Shown one piece after another: positions 58,201-64,000 of a DNA stretch of 64,000 nt. Source of the DNA: Dicaeum eximium. Lineage: Eukaryota; Chordata; Aves; Passeriformes; Dicaeidae. The translations under genes were made by a program, and so were the position numbers. Location: assembly GCA_013396995.1 (NCBI GenBank), contig VWZP01009946.1, positions 151,382 to 215,381 on the forward strand, written 5' to 3'. A model generated the notes under the pieces. The model saw only the letters and a program-made list of their open reading frames with translations, ran no database searches and had not been told where the DNA came from. The first letter of the stretch is position 1. Each line of letters opens with the position of its first letter.

Positions 58201-59732
58201 GCTCTCCATTCACTGAGACTTCCTGCTGTCAGACTGTGCACTGAGATGGAGGAAAAAAGCTTACAGAAAGACTTAATGCCTATTGGGTGACCAACTGAAC
58301 AGAGCTTTACAGCCAAATGATGGTTTCTGACAAGTCATTAGGCTAAAAGTATTTTTAAAATATCCTGTAGCTTAGAAGCATAGTTTGACTCTACAGCTTG
58401 GACCAGGCTGGATTTGGAGGGCTGGAAGTTAGATAAAAGAAGTTTGATTTGACTTATAAAACTCAACAAGTGTGATCTGGAAGTCATTGATGGAGAATAA
58501 ATGCAGAACACTAAGATGTAGAACTTTTACAGGCTCACTTTTCAGGCCGTATGTGGAATTTAAACCAGCTGCTGTTCACCAGCATGTCTCCAGTGCCTAA
58601 TTTTTAATCACATAGAGGCAGCATGCCAAGTTTCCAGAATCTTTTTCCCAGAGCATCAGTAGTGCTCATAACATCTCTGCCTACTGATGAGATCATGAAA
58701 AGACAGAACTATTGCTTGCACCTTTCTCTGTTTGGCTGAGACGTCCCACAGCTCCCTGGTACTGAAAGTCTCTGTAAGTATTGCCTCTCCCAACTCCATT
58801 GTTCTTTAGTCCAACACAGATGTTAGAAAATATAAACCTATTCCTTTGTAAACAACCATACCAAAGCAATCCAAACCAGTTTTCCAGGAACTTCAGTCTT
58901 TAGGTAACACACAGCCTTACACACGGAATGAGCTGGGAATTGAGACACCTTTTGGAAGGGTTTGGCTGGGTTTGGAGCCCTCCAGAGCCACGTCTGTGCT
59001 CAGTCCCAGGCCAAGGGAGAGGGTCCAGCTGCAGGGGGTGACTCCCCCCCAGAGGGAACGTGTGTGCAGGACAAAAGGACAAAACACAGGGCCCCTGGCA
59101 CTGCAGGAGGTCTGTGAGCCCTTGTGGGAGAGGTGAGGGCACCTAGAAGGAAGCCATGAGAGCAGTTTGGGAGGACTGATGGAGCTCAGGGCTCCCAGAA
59201 AGGCTGGAGAGGGAAAGAAGGAGTTTCAGGAGGAGGAAAGCTGAGGAAGACTCTGGGCACTGCCAGTCACTCCTGCCACTGTCCAGACTCCAAGGCAGAG
59301 GAACAGGCTGCAAAATCCAGAGGAGAGAAATGAGAAAGCAAAGAAATTCAGAGCTGCTGGAGCTCTGGAGCAAGGATTCCACTGCCCTTGTCTGACACAG
59401 CATTTTGTGCCCCGGCACAGGCATAGCTTAAGCAGGATCCTAATTTGGCAGTGTTTGAAATTCAGGGGAAGCAAGGATGGAGGCACAGAGCAGGGTCTCT
59501 CTGGGCACAGGAAAAGGCCTGGGCTGTGCTGCTGGAGAGCCCCTGTGAGAGCCAGGGAGGGAGAAATGGCTTCAGCTACTGTGCTTTAGTCCAGAGCAGG
59601 AGAAAAGGAAGCTGTGCTTCCCCCAGGGTGTCCTGTGGGACGGGAAGGTGGAAGCTCCTCACACCAGTTCATACTTACTTTCAGTCCTGGGGGGCCAGGT
59701 GAGCCAGGGTTTCCATGGGGGCCTGGGGGACC
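1210..59732 (-). CDS. COL27A1: Collagen type XXVII alpha-1 chain, internal part of the triple helix (24 spliced exons)
   Basis: This is a partial fibrillar procollagen gene read from high to low coordinates. Twenty-four exons (17 of 54 bp, 7 of 45 bp) encode 411 residues of Gly-X-Y repeat. All are phase 0, begin with a GGN codon and are bounded by AG acceptors and GT donors. The protein is secreted, trimerises as a homotrimer and forms thin fibrils in cartilage matrix. The assignment to COL27A1 rather than COL24A1, COL5A or COL11A is based on exon-by-exon agreement with the human helix as I remember it. Examples are the GYIGLPGLFGLPG, GKRGKMG, GFPGDIGPPG and GLSPGKA segments. An intronic miR-455 hairpin supports it independently. 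There are no stops, frameshifts or missing glycines except one family-typical interruption. The start codon, N-terminal domain, distal helix and C-propeptide lie outside the window. Boundaries were set by eye and are exact only if the canonical splice sites are used. Confidence 0.95.
1264..4385 (-). other. COL27A1: COL27A1 intron, 3.1 kb
   Basis: It contains a poly(A) run of 16 at 1948-1963 and a small repetitive, partly palindromic patch at 4018-4088. I see no exon or recognised mobile element. Confidence 0.85.
1948..1963. repeat. Poly(A) run
   Basis: About 16 consecutive A on the plus strand. No retrogene or LINE body is recognisable upstream of it. Confidence 0.9.
4386..4439 (-). CDS. COL27A1: COL27A1 helix exon 23
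   Basis: A 54-bp exon encoding GHPGMPGGVGFPGIPGPT, window residues 376-393. The acceptor is ttttag and the donor gtaagt. One triplet is Gly-Gly-Val, a rare but in-register extra glycine also present in the human chain from memory (GHPGMPGG). Confidence 0.95.
4440..5231 (-). other. COL27A1: COL27A1 intron, 0.8 kb
   Basis: Unique-looking intronic sequence; nothing recognised. Confidence 0.85.
5232..5285 (-). CDS. COL27A1: COL27A1 helix exon 22
   Basis: A 54-bp exon encoding GDRGSVGPPGPPGVKGSM, window residues 358-375. The acceptor is cctag and the donor gtaagg. It matches the remembered human GDRGMMGPPGVPGPKGSM. Confidence 0.95.
5286..8069 (-). other. COL27A1: COL27A1 intron, 2.8 kb
   Basis: Unique-looking intronic sequence; no exon, repeat or RNA gene recognised. 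Confidence 0.85.
8070..8123 (-). CDS. COL27A1: COL27A1 helix exon 21
   Basis: A 54-bp exon encoding GLMGFIGPVGEPGIAGEK, window residues 340-357. The acceptor is cctcag and the donor gtagga. The first two triplets have only hydrophobic, non-proline residues, so a locally looser helix is expected. The feature is shared with the human chain as I remember it (GFMGFIGLVGEPG). Confidence 0.96.
10730..11040. promoter_or_regulatory. CpG-rich intronic patch, possible regulatory element
   Basis: About a dozen CpG dinucleotides fall within 10730-10810 (for example accgcgagtcgctcccagcg), with more to 11040, against a CpG-poor background. This could be a small CpG island, an enhancer or an internal promoter. 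No TATA box or known promoter motif was identified. Confidence 0.4.
11173..12057 (+). other. Long open reading frame of unknown meaning (294 codons), antisense in an intron
   Basis: An uninterrupted ATG-to-stop frame of 294 codons on the plus strand, opposite to COL27A1. It is clearly longer than every other non-collagen open frame here (next about 208). I recognise no domain, signal peptide, transmembrane segment or repeat in the translation, and its composition (rich in S, L, P, G, T) looks like translated non-coding DNA. It starts about 130 bp after the CpG-rich patch. It is most likely a chance open frame, and an unannotated antisense or retroelement-derived exon is the alternative. Confidence 0.2.
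12685..12885 (+). mobile_element. Ancient MIR-like (CORE-type) SINE relic
   Basis: It contains ggatctcaaagcactcctaa, the block ggcactgggctaagc, and ggggaaactgaggcacaaag followed by a diverged gcctgagatcgtgcag segment. These resemble, in order, the amniote MIR/CORE-SINE family from memory. It is highly diverged, so the limits and subfamily are uncertain. Confidence 0.65.
13711..13755 (-). CDS. COL27A1: COL27A1 helix exon 20
   Basis: A 45-bp exon encoding GEPGNRGRPGKVGEQ, window residues 325-339. The acceptor is ccgcag and the donor gtaaat. It matches the remembered human GEPGDPGRPGPVGEQ. Confidence 0.95.
13756..14886 (-). other. COL27A1: COL27A1 intron, 1.1 kb
   Basis: Nothing recognised apart from purine-rich stretches around 14270-14330. 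Confidence 0.8.
14887..14940 (-). CDS. COL27A1: COL27A1 helix exon 19
   Basis: A 54-bp exon encoding GRSGRKGFPGTPGPNGPK, window residues 307-324. The acceptor is ttccag and the donor gtaagg. It opens with a strongly basic stretch (R-S-G-R-K) of low imino-acid content. Confidence 0.95.
14941..15613 (-). other. COL27A1: COL27A1 intron, 0.7 kb
   Basis: AT-rich intronic sequence; nothing recognised. Confidence 0.85.
15614..15658 (-). CDS. COL27A1: COL27A1 helix exon 18
   Basis: A 45-bp exon encoding GDEGPLGPPGVPGPE, window residues 292-306. The acceptor is cttcag and the donor gtagg. It matches the remembered human GDEGPMGPPGAPGLE. Confidence 0.95.
15659..17574 (-). other. COL27A1: COL27A1 intron, 1.9 kb
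   Basis: It contains a pyrimidine-rich run on the plus strand at about 16013-16053 (purine-rich in the transcript). No exon or mobile element was seen. Confidence 0.8.
17575..17628 (-). CDS. COL27A1: COL27A1 helix exon 17
   Basis: A 54-bp exon encoding GKPGARGLPGPRGLPGQE, window residues 274-291. The acceptor is ctcag and the donor gtgag. Arg occupies Y positions in two triplets (GAR, GPR), the residue class that stabilises triple helices and is read by the chaperone HSP47. Confidence 0.96.
17629..17935 (-). other. COL27A1: COL27A1 intron, 307 bp
   Basis: A short intron between two 54-bp exons; nothing else seen. Confidence 0.9.
17936..17989 (-). CDS. COL27A1: COL27A1 helix exon 16
   Basis: A 54-bp exon encoding GFPGDIGPPGENGPEGLK, window residues 256-273. 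The acceptor is ctccag and the donor gtgag. It is almost identical to the human segment I remember and one of the best anchors for the gene call. Confidence 0.97.
17990..18942 (-). other. COL27A1: COL27A1 intron, 0.95 kb
   Basis: It includes a CpG-enriched patch at about 18290-18490 that could be a regulatory element. No exon was seen. Confidence 0.8.
18943..18996 (-). CDS. COL27A1: COL27A1 helix exon 15
   Basis: A 54-bp exon encoding GKVGDKGPVGFPGPPGPE, window residues 238-255. The acceptor is ctgcag and the donor gtatg. It matches the remembered human segment GKVGDKGSIGFPGPPGPE. Confidence 0.97.
19152..19205 (-). CDS. COL27A1: COL27A1 helix exon 14
   Basis: A 54-bp exon encoding GSQGLPGVPGARGKAGPL, window residues 220-237. 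The acceptor is ctcag and the donor gtaag. Only 155 bp separate it from the next exon, the shortest intron in the window. Confidence 0.96.
19206..19903 (-). other. COL27A1: COL27A1 intron, 0.7 kb
   Basis: Nothing recognised. Confidence 0.85.
19904..19957 (-). CDS. COL27A1: COL27A1 helix exon 13
   Basis: A 54-bp exon encoding GDQGRAGVPGDIGFQGDK, window residues 202-219. The acceptor is cccag and the donor gtaatt. It has an acidic start and end, and the GFQGDK end is shared with human COL27A1 in memory. Confidence 0.96.
19958..24558 (-). other. COL27A1: COL27A1 intron, 4.6 kb
   Basis: It is strongly AT-rich in the middle (about 21040-21800). No exon, RNA gene or clear mobile element was seen. 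Confidence 0.8.
24559..24603 (-). CDS. COL27A1: COL27A1 helix exon 12
   Basis: A 45-bp exon encoding GLMGNPGEHGLKGDK, window residues 187-201. The acceptor is gtttcag and the donor gtgatc, a modest match to consensus. It is only 391 bp downstream of the preceding exon. Confidence 0.95.
24604..24994 (-). other. COL27A1: COL27A1 intron, 391 bp
   Basis: A short intron; nothing else recognised. Confidence 0.9.
24995..25048 (-). CDS. COL27A1: COL27A1 helix exon 11
   Basis: A 54-bp exon encoding GDMGPVGPIGYPGPKGLK, window residues 169-186. The acceptor is cactag and the donor gtgag. It retains the GPIGYPGPKG core that I associate with COL27A1. Confidence 0.96.
25049..27284 (-). other. COL27A1: COL27A1 intron, 2.2 kb
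   Basis: Nothing recognised beyond unique intronic sequence. Confidence 0.8.
27285..27329 (-). CDS. COL27A1: COL27A1 helix exon 10
   Basis: A 45-bp exon encoding GELGAPGPPGVLGLI, window residues 154-168. The acceptor is cttttag and the donor gtaag. It ends in an aliphatic triplet, GLI, where helix exons usually end in a charged residue. Human COL27A1 (GVPGLI, from memory) ends the same way. Confidence 0.95.
27330..30879 (-). other. COL27A1: COL27A1 intron, 3.5 kb
   Basis: No exon or known repeat was recognised. A splice-like stretch near 28060-28110 does not encode Gly-X-Y. Confidence 0.8.
30880..30933 (-). CDS. COL27A1: COL27A1 helix exon 9
   Basis: A 54-bp exon encoding GFPGNFGERGPPGIDGNP, window residues 136-153. 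The acceptor is ctcag and the donor gtaag. It lies downstream of the largest intron in the window (10.0 kb). Its peptide follows that of exon 8 exactly as in the remembered human protein (GFPGVFGERGPPGLDGNP), so no exon has been missed in the long intron. Confidence 0.96.
34638..34710 (+). mobile_element. Possible MIR-like SINE relic
   Basis: The segment ctgagacacagaggtacaaa followed by a diverged acactgagaagtctg resembles the 3' part of MIR. It is short and heavily decayed, so this is a weak call. Confidence 0.35.
38484..38572. repeat. A/C-rich low-complexity tract (G/T-rich on the transcribed strand)
   Basis: Runs of A alternate with CC, CCCC and CCCCCC over about 90 bp. The minus strand, which is the sense of COL27A1, therefore carries several GG to GGGGGG runs separated by T. 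Confidence 0.85.
40973..41017 (-). CDS. COL27A1: COL27A1 helix exon 8
   Basis: A 45-bp exon encoding GIPGVPGKRGKMGRP, window residues 121-135. The donor is gtaaag and the acceptor ccttgcag. A GGTAGG string inside the exon could act as a cryptic donor but would give a 37-bp frame-breaking exon, so the 45-bp form is preferred. The basic cluster K-R-G-K with Arg in Y positions is a prominent charge patch. Confidence 0.94.
41018..42160 (-). other. COL27A1: COL27A1 intron, 1.1 kb
   Basis: It contains one ambiguous base at 41042 and a CpG-enriched patch at about 41190-41370. No exon was seen. Confidence 0.8.
41042..41042. other. Single ambiguous base
   Basis: One N inside the intron, 25 bp upstream (in transcript direction) of the 40973-41017 exon. 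It is close to the polypyrimidine/branch region but not at a splice dinucleotide. Confidence 0.99.
42161..42214 (-). CDS. COL27A1: COL27A1 helix exon 7 (about exon 11)
   Basis: A 54-bp exon encoding GYIGLPGLFGLPGADGER, window residues 103-120. The acceptor is ctttag and the donor gtgagt. It is unusually hydrophobic for a triple helix, with Tyr, Ile, Leu and Phe in X and Y positions. It is nearly identical to the remembered human segment (GSDGER at the end), which makes it one of the strongest diagnostic exons. The miR-455 hairpin begins about 110 bp upstream in the preceding intron. Confidence 0.97.
42344..42364 (-). ncRNA. mature miR-455-3p
   Basis: The 3' arm product, beginning GCAGUCCA. 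In some vertebrate annotations the 5' end is two bases longer (AU), and those bases are present here, so seed usage could be shifted. Confidence 0.9.
42381..42402 (-). ncRNA. mature miR-455-5p
   Basis: The 5' arm product. The seed (positions 2-8) is AUGUGCC, the same as in mammals. Position 9 is C. The exact mature ends are taken from the known vertebrate product. Confidence 0.9.
44471..44515 (-). CDS. COL27A1: COL27A1 helix exon 6 (about exon 10), directly upstream of the miR-455 intron
   Basis: A 45-bp exon encoding GLPGPIGESGPKGTR, window residues 88-102. The acceptor ends ctag and the donor is gtaag. Its downstream intron carries the miR-455 hairpin. Human miR-455 is reported in intron 10 of COL27A1, so this exon should correspond to exon 10. 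Confidence 0.95.
44607..44686. repeat. Local imperfect direct repeat
   Basis: The string catggttctg followed by ctttaag or ttttaag occurs twice, 50 bp apart, with tttaagtgct and cttaaagct elements between. Confidence 0.7.
46305..46320. promoter_or_regulatory. Candidate head-to-head SOX (SOX9-type) dimer site
   Basis: The sequence ACAATG-ACTT-GATTGT has two inverted SOX half-sites with a 4-bp spacer, one mismatch from the palindromic SOXE layout ACAAWG-N3/4-CWTTGT. It lies in the intron just upstream of the miR-455-side exon. COL27A1 is reported to have SOX9-responsive enhancers, but I do not know that this is one of them. Confidence 0.35.
46861..46914 (-). CDS. COL27A1: COL27A1 helix exon 5
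   Basis: A 54-bp exon encoding GERGPAGSPGAKGYPGRQ, window residues 70-87. The acceptor ends tctccaaag after a long T-rich polypyrimidine tract. The donor is gtgcag, a weaker match than most here. The GSPGAKGYPGRQ end is the same as in human COL27A1 as I remember it. Confidence 0.95.
46915..47770 (-). other. COL27A1: COL27A1 intron with assembly gap, 0.9 kb
   Basis: It contains a poly(T) run (about 47324-47339), 13 unknown bases (47360-47372) and a poly(G) run of 11 (47411-47421). Its true length is therefore uncertain. Confidence 0.85.
47360..47372. other. Assembly gap, 13 Ns
   Basis: Thirteen unknown bases, with the same short string catcaa on both sides and mononucleotide runs nearby. Confidence 0.99.
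47771..47815 (-). CDS. COL27A1: COL27A1 helix exon 4
   Basis: A 45-bp exon encoding GYKGYPGPLGHPGDQ, window residues 55-69. The acceptor is cgacag and the donor gtgag. It matches the remembered human segment GHKGYPGPAGHPGEQ. Its 3' intron contains the assembly gap at 47360-47372, which does not touch the exon. Confidence 0.95.
47816..52681 (-). other. COL27A1: COL27A1 intron, 4.9 kb
   Basis: It contains an A/T palindrome at about 51137-51158. No exon or recognised mobile element was seen. Confidence 0.8.
51137..51158. repeat. A/T palindrome
   Basis: TTTT, then ten A, then eight T: an A/T inverted repeat of about 22 bp. Confidence 0.85.
52682..52735 (-). CDS. COL27A1: COL27A1 helix exon 3
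   Basis: A 54-bp exon encoding GDVGLPGLTGFPGPPGRK, window residues 37-54. The acceptor is cacag and the donor gtaag. It closely resembles my recollection of human COL27A1 (GDMGLPGLSGNPGPPGRK), which directly follows the interruption in that protein too. Confidence 0.96.
52736..54641 (-). other. COL27A1: COL27A1 intron, 1.9 kb
   Basis: Nothing recognised. Confidence 0.8.
54642..54695 (-). CDS. COL27A1: COL27A1 helix exon 2, carrying the Gly-X-Y interruption
   Basis: A 54-bp exon encoding GQKGDPGLSPGKARNGQK, window residues 19-36. The spacing between glycines is 3, 3, 4, 5: GLSP is one residue too long, and GKARN is two residues longer than a triplet. Together they add nine residues, so the Gly register is restored by the end of the exon and the exon keeps its 54-bp length. 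The acceptor is gtttcag and the donor gtgag. Human COL27A1, from memory, has GLSPGKA at the same place, so this is a conserved family imperfection and not a mutation. Confidence 0.95.
54696..59678 (-). other. COL27A1: COL27A1 intron, 5.0 kb
   Basis: It contains a CR1 3'-end fragment (about 57690-57814). No exon was seen. Confidence 0.8.
57690..57814 (+). mobile_element. CR1 LINE fragment, 3' end
   Basis: It shows the CR1 3'-terminal signature in order: a gtgtccaaggccaggctgga block, cctggtctagtggag, tgcccctgcc, a decayed gatgagctttcaggttccaacccaaacca block, and a diverged terminal short repeat near cttatgatg. This is a typical 5'-truncated CR1 copy of the sauropsid lineage, inserted antisense to COL27A1. 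Upstream limits are uncertain. Confidence 0.85.
59679..59732 (-). CDS. COL27A1: COL27A1 helix exon 1 of window (about exon 5)
   Basis: A 54-bp exon encoding GPPGPHGNPGSPGPPGLK, window residues 1-18. The acceptor reads gttttag and the donor gtaagt. This is the most 5' exon found, proline-rich and near the start of the helix. No further exon is visible upstream to the window edge, so its 5' intron is at least 4.3 kb. The exon number is inferred from the miR-455 position. Confidence 0.93.
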
Positions 59733-61029
59733 CTAAAACACACAACAAACACAGAACAGAGTCAAAAGGAGACACTGGGAATCTGCATGAATCCTGGGGC
59801 AGCCAAAAGCCTCTGGCTGTGCTGTGCCAGACCTAAAGCACAGCCCCAGAGCCCTGGGGTGCCCTGGCAGGGGGATGGTGGCACTGGGACCCTCCCTGGC
59901 ACCCACAGAAACTCAGCTGTGGGTTCCCACCGGCCCCTGTGGAAGGGGATGTGTGTCTGTCACCACAGGACATGTCATGACACTGAGATAATTTGGGCAA
60001 ACCAAACATTCCACGGGTCAGGGCAGTCCAGGCTCTGGGAGGAGCCCCAGCAGAATGGGATGGAAGCAGGCAGAGGGGAGCGGAAGTGTGGGGGGGTGTT
60101 AACAACTTTTTTTTTTGCTCAGAATTGGAGAGAACAGAAGTAATTACTACAGGAAAATTGTTCAGCTCTTTGGGGTGAACTCATTTTCCCTACAAGCCAA
60201 TCAGATTTTTTGCCTTTAGAGATTGAAAAGGAAATGGATAATCAGACAGCAAAACAGTGGGAATAGCAGTAAGTCCATGTAAACTCTTTAAAGCCATATT
60301 TCACATAGTTAAATCTATATTTTTCCTTAGTTCTCACAAGCCAGTGACACTGTCAGAGTATCTACCTCAAATCACATACACCACTATCTCCTTTCACATC
60401 ATATTTTAAAAGCACCCTGCATATTTTCCGAAGCCTATTTAAGGAGTTATCTGGAATAAGCAGCTAAGAATAGTTTATGCCTGGATTATACACAGCACAG
60501 AAGATCTGCTAACCTTTCAGGCAGAAGTAATAACAATTCTAAGTCCTCTTGAATACGTTCTTGGGAGATGAAACAACCTAAAATTCAACTCCAGCAATTC
60601 TGCCAAGATTGTGTGAGAGCTCTACACTACCACAAGGAGGTCTTTATGTGCCCTCAAGTCAGGGGAGTACAAGTAAGGGGATAAAAAACCACTCAGGCAC
60701 TTTCTCAGCAAGCTGTAGGATTTCCAGTGAGCACTTTGGGGCCAAAATCTTCAGGGTCTGATTTCTAAGGAAAATCACTGCAGTTAAACATGCCCCTGCC
60801 AGCCCTTATTGTCTTCTGAGAGAGCATCAGTGCACTGATCTCTATTCCATTTTATTTTACTGCATTTTAATAGAAAATAATGCCTTTTAAAATTTCATCT
60901 TGTGAAACAGACAGTTGCTGAATGCTCAGTGCTATTTCACAACATGCTGCTCTGCTGCAAGAGGCTGTTTAATTAAAAGATTGAGACTGAACTTTTCAAA
61001 TGGCAGTTTTTACCCAAATTGACATCCCA

Positions 61030-61112
61030 TTCTTAAATTCCTTCCAAATTTTCAGCCTGAACCCAAATACATTTATTGCCCCCTTCTTAATTTCCTTCCA
61101 AATTTTCACCTG
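61030..61112. repeat. Local tandem duplication
   Basis: A block of about 30 bp (ttcttaaattccttccaaat then tttcagcctgaa) recurs with few changes about 54 bp downstream. Confidence 0.75.
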
Positions 61113-63659
61113 AAATTCCCCTGTTTAGCCTGTCTGTGAGTTTCCAGTGAAACTGAAAGAACTTTAATTAAAATTAAGGTGCTTGAGTATCAACTTCTTG
61201 CTAGAAAATCCATACAGCTGCTGTAGCCAGAGTAGCTGGACACTGAGTCTTAAATAAATTCATCTTCCCAGCAAACTGTGGAATCACCTGCCCACCTTAT
61301 TGGGTGGAACATTGAAACAGAAACTGAATGTGCTGCTTAAGGTAATTCAAGTCTGTGGTGGCAAAAATGCTTCAGACCAAGTATTTCAAGTCTCAAATAT
61401 GTAGGAAAATAAACAACAAGTGACAGAGATCAGGCCAGCAAAGTCTCTATAAAAGATAAGTTCCTAAAAAGCTTTTACACATTAGCAATAATCGAGGTAG
61501 CTCTGAACAGGGTTCATAAATCCAGCCTGCTGCTGGATTTGAGGAGGGAATTCAGCTGTAATTCAACTTTGGAGTGAGGCAGCTTGGCCCAGAGCCCACA
61601 GCAGTGCAGTCACTGGAAGTTTGTGCTCCAGCACAGCCCAGGGCAGGCTTGCAGCAGTGTCAGCCTGAGGGAGCAGCTCGTGTGCTGACCCCCAGATGAA
61701 AGTGATGGTTTCCAGCAGGAACCATGGGAAGCTCAGCTGCCAATCCAGAGCTCCTGGATGAGATACTAATCACACCCCCAGCAAAAGCTGGTGCAGGTTC
61801 TTCCAGAGCAAACCAAAGCACAGCAACAAAATCCTAAAAAGCCTTAACCAGAAGGAGGGGAGAAGGGAGGAAGAATCCAGTCGCAGTTTCTAGTGATTAA
61901 AAGCGTGATTATGAAAACAGAGACTCTTGAGATAAAACAGAGCCTTCACCACCGAGTTCAGTGGGTCTGACAGAGTGTATCCAGTGTAATCCAGGCAAAG
62001 GAAGGTCAGAGACTCATCCTGTCCCTAAGGACCGACGTGGTCTTAGCCTAGGGGAAGTGGCCACATCCTGGTGATGAAATAATGGTGGGAAGTCCAGTCT
62101 GGCATGAAGGAAACTGCTGTGACCAGTTCTGGGGCCTGTGTTAGACATCTGAAACTGCTCTGGCAACGGTGGGGAGAAAAGGGTGTAGTCTGCCAGCAGC
62201 CCTAAAAATTGTAAAAAATAATTGATCTTGATGTGTTCCAACATGGTGAGTCCTGAATTTGAGATTCCACCCGCATTCTTGGCAGAGGAGGAAGATGCTG
62301 TGTGGTACAGTTGGATGGGCTGAGTAACAAAAGGCACAGGATAGCAGCAGCCTCAGGAGCTGTCAGCAACAGTTAATTGCTATATTGGATTAATTCAATT
62401 TATCACTCCCACCTAGAAATTTGGATTCTCCTAAATATATTTATGATCAATACATCAGTTTTGCTCCTCTTATCTACATACAGGGTAGGACAATGCTGAG
62501 ACCCCTAGATGAAGAAATCCCACTGCACGTGTCACTATTTGCTCACTTCCCCACCCGCTTTGGCTCCTGTATCTGCTGAACCAATCCAACCCAGCAGCAG
62601 GCAGACTTGCATCTGGAAGCTTCCAAGCCTTGTACCAGAAACTCCATGGAAACTGTTACCATGGGACAGCAGCAGCCCGAGGCTGCTCCGTGGCACAGAG
62701 AGCAGAACAATCCCTGAATGTGTTCCCAAGGGAGGAGGGGTTCCCCATCTCCCTGGAATGTCTCCTACGTGAGCGATGCTGCTTGAGAAGGACCCTGAGC
62801 CACCAGCTCAGCCTGGGGCTGCCTGGAGATGGGACCCTGCTCACAGAAGGGCTTTTATGCCTGGTGCTTCCCAGCCCACAGAAGTTAACAAAAGTGTAAC
62901 TGTGCATAGCTCCCCCCAAGCCTCCAGCATTCATGAGGAAGGGGAAAAAAATCCTCCCAGCTCCTGCTAAATGCTAGAGAGCTCCAGTCAGAGGAATGAC
63001 CGCTCATTTGAAACTCATTATGTCTTGGGGTTTCACTGTGTAAAGCAACTTTTTCTGCTTCTGACCTACAGATCCCACGGTGACCTCTGGCTTGCTGAAA
63101 AAGAGCTAAATATTTGAAGTGAAGCCAAGCAAACTGTTTCTTCAAACACTTTTCAGAAATTGGAAAATCTTCCTAATGGAATGAGGATACTGGGGAATCT
63201 CCACAGCTGACTGAGCTGCTTGTTTCAGGAGGGAAGCCCTGCGTTTTGAAGGGAAGGGAGATTTTTTTCCAACCACAGACCAAATGTAACAGGGACATGT
63301 TACACTGGGGCCTCCCAGCCTTTCAAGCTGCTGTGGTTCACAGGAGCATGGCAAGTGCATCCTGAAGCACCAGGGAGTGAGTGCACGTGTGTTTCCTTCA
63401 CCCATCCATTTGGATTTCTCCTGTGGTGTCTCAGAGTTTAAATAAACCCAGAGCAATTACAGCACGTCAGGTTTTTTATTGCTGATTCTGCCTCTGGCCT
63501 GTTGTGTGGACAGGGATGAAACACTTCTTGTACCTGGGTTTGCTCGCTTGCTGGAGAAGGAGTGACTTCCAGTGGGACCTGGCTTCCTGAATTATTTAAG
63601 TGTTTTGGGAGGTTTGACTGGTGCTCTTTTCTTGCTGTCCTGGGGGCTGAGCAAACAAC

Positions 63660-63775
63660 CAAGGCCAGGTTGGAGAGGGCTTGGAGCAACCTGGTCTAGT
63701 GGAAAGTTCCCTGCCCATGGTGTCAGGCTGGAACAAGATGATCTTTAAGGTCCTTTTCAACCCAAACCAGCCCAT
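63660..63775 (+). mobile_element. CR1 LINE fragment, 3' end
   Basis: It shows the CR1 signature ccaaggccaggttggagagg, then ggagcaacctggtctagtgg, ccctgcccatgg, and gatgatctttaaggtcc with aacccaaacca. It is better preserved than the copy near 57.7 kb and in the same orientation, antisense to the host gene. Confidence 0.88.
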
Positions 63776-64000
63776 GAACTGGACTCCTGTCTGGCATGTA
63801 CCTGACACTTGCTGTTTCCTTCACGTGGAGGCAAAACAGGCACCTGGGATTTCCACAGCCCCATCTGCAAGGCAGAGTTTAAGGCCGAGTGTCCGTCCTC
63901 ACAGCAGTTTTCTGCAGACCCACTCAAACCATGGGCACCTTGCTGGCCAAACTACACCAGTGGAACGAGCCACAGTTTGTGGTGGATGCAGATGATGTGG

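Larger units (their letters stand above)
59733..64000 (-). other. COL27A1: COL27A1 intron (partial), 5' edge of window
   Basis: At least 4.3 kb of intron upstream of the first exon in view. It contains a local duplication (61030-61112) and a CR1 3'-end fragment (about 63660-63775). No helix exon was seen. Confidence 0.75.

Noticed and set aside
1210..59732. Assignment to COL24A1 or to a COL5/COL11 gene
   Set aside because: The COL27A1-like exon peptides, the GLSPGKA interruption and especially the intronic miR-455 fit COL27A1. I know of no miR-455 in the others.
1..64000. CRISPR arrays, operons, bacterial or phage systems, tRNA or rRNA genes
   Set aside because: There are no spaced direct repeats, no cloverleaf structures and no dense prokaryotic coding. 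The sequence is intron-rich vertebrate DNA.

Overview
This window is vertebrate, almost certainly avian, nuclear DNA. The coding signal is spread over short 45- and 54-bp exons separated by introns of 0.15 to 10 kb. Two 3'-end fragments of CR1, the dominant LINE of birds and other sauropsids, are present, and the introns are compact compared with those of mammals. I cannot name the species.

The whole window lies inside one gene on the minus strand: COL27A1, the alpha-1 chain of type XXVII collagen, a fibril-forming collagen of cartilage. I can place 24 consecutive exons between 59732 (most 5') and 1210 (most 3'). Each starts with a Gly codon, is phase 0 at both ends, and has an AG acceptor and a GT donor. 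Seventeen exons are 54 bp and seven are 45 bp, giving 411 codons of Gly-X-Y repeat with no stop codon. The only break is a paired imperfection (GLSP-GKARN) in the second exon. The N-terminal signal and laminin-G/TSPN-like region, the rest of the helix and the C-propeptide lie outside the window.

The gene call rests on two independent lines. First, the exon peptides match in order the human COL27A1 helix as I remember it. Second, the intron at 42215-44470 carries a hairpin (about 42322-42417, minus strand) whose arms are miR-455-5p and miR-455-3p, and miR-455 is known to be hosted by a COL27A1 intron. If the human layout holds (miR-455 in intron 10), the exons here correspond to about exons 5 to 28.

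Region by region: 59-64 kb is the 5' part, with one exon and a CR1 fragment. 40-55 kb holds the helix-interruption exon, the miR-455 intron, a SOX-dimer-like site at 46305-46320 and a short assembly gap at 47360-47372. 31-41 kb is one 10-kb intron without exons. 13-31 kb holds a dense run of exons. 8-13.7 kb is an intron with a CpG-rich patch (about 10730-11040) next to an unusually long unexplained plus-strand open frame (11173-12057) and an ancient MIR-like SINE. 1-8 kb holds the last four exons. No second recognised protein-coding gene was found on either strand.
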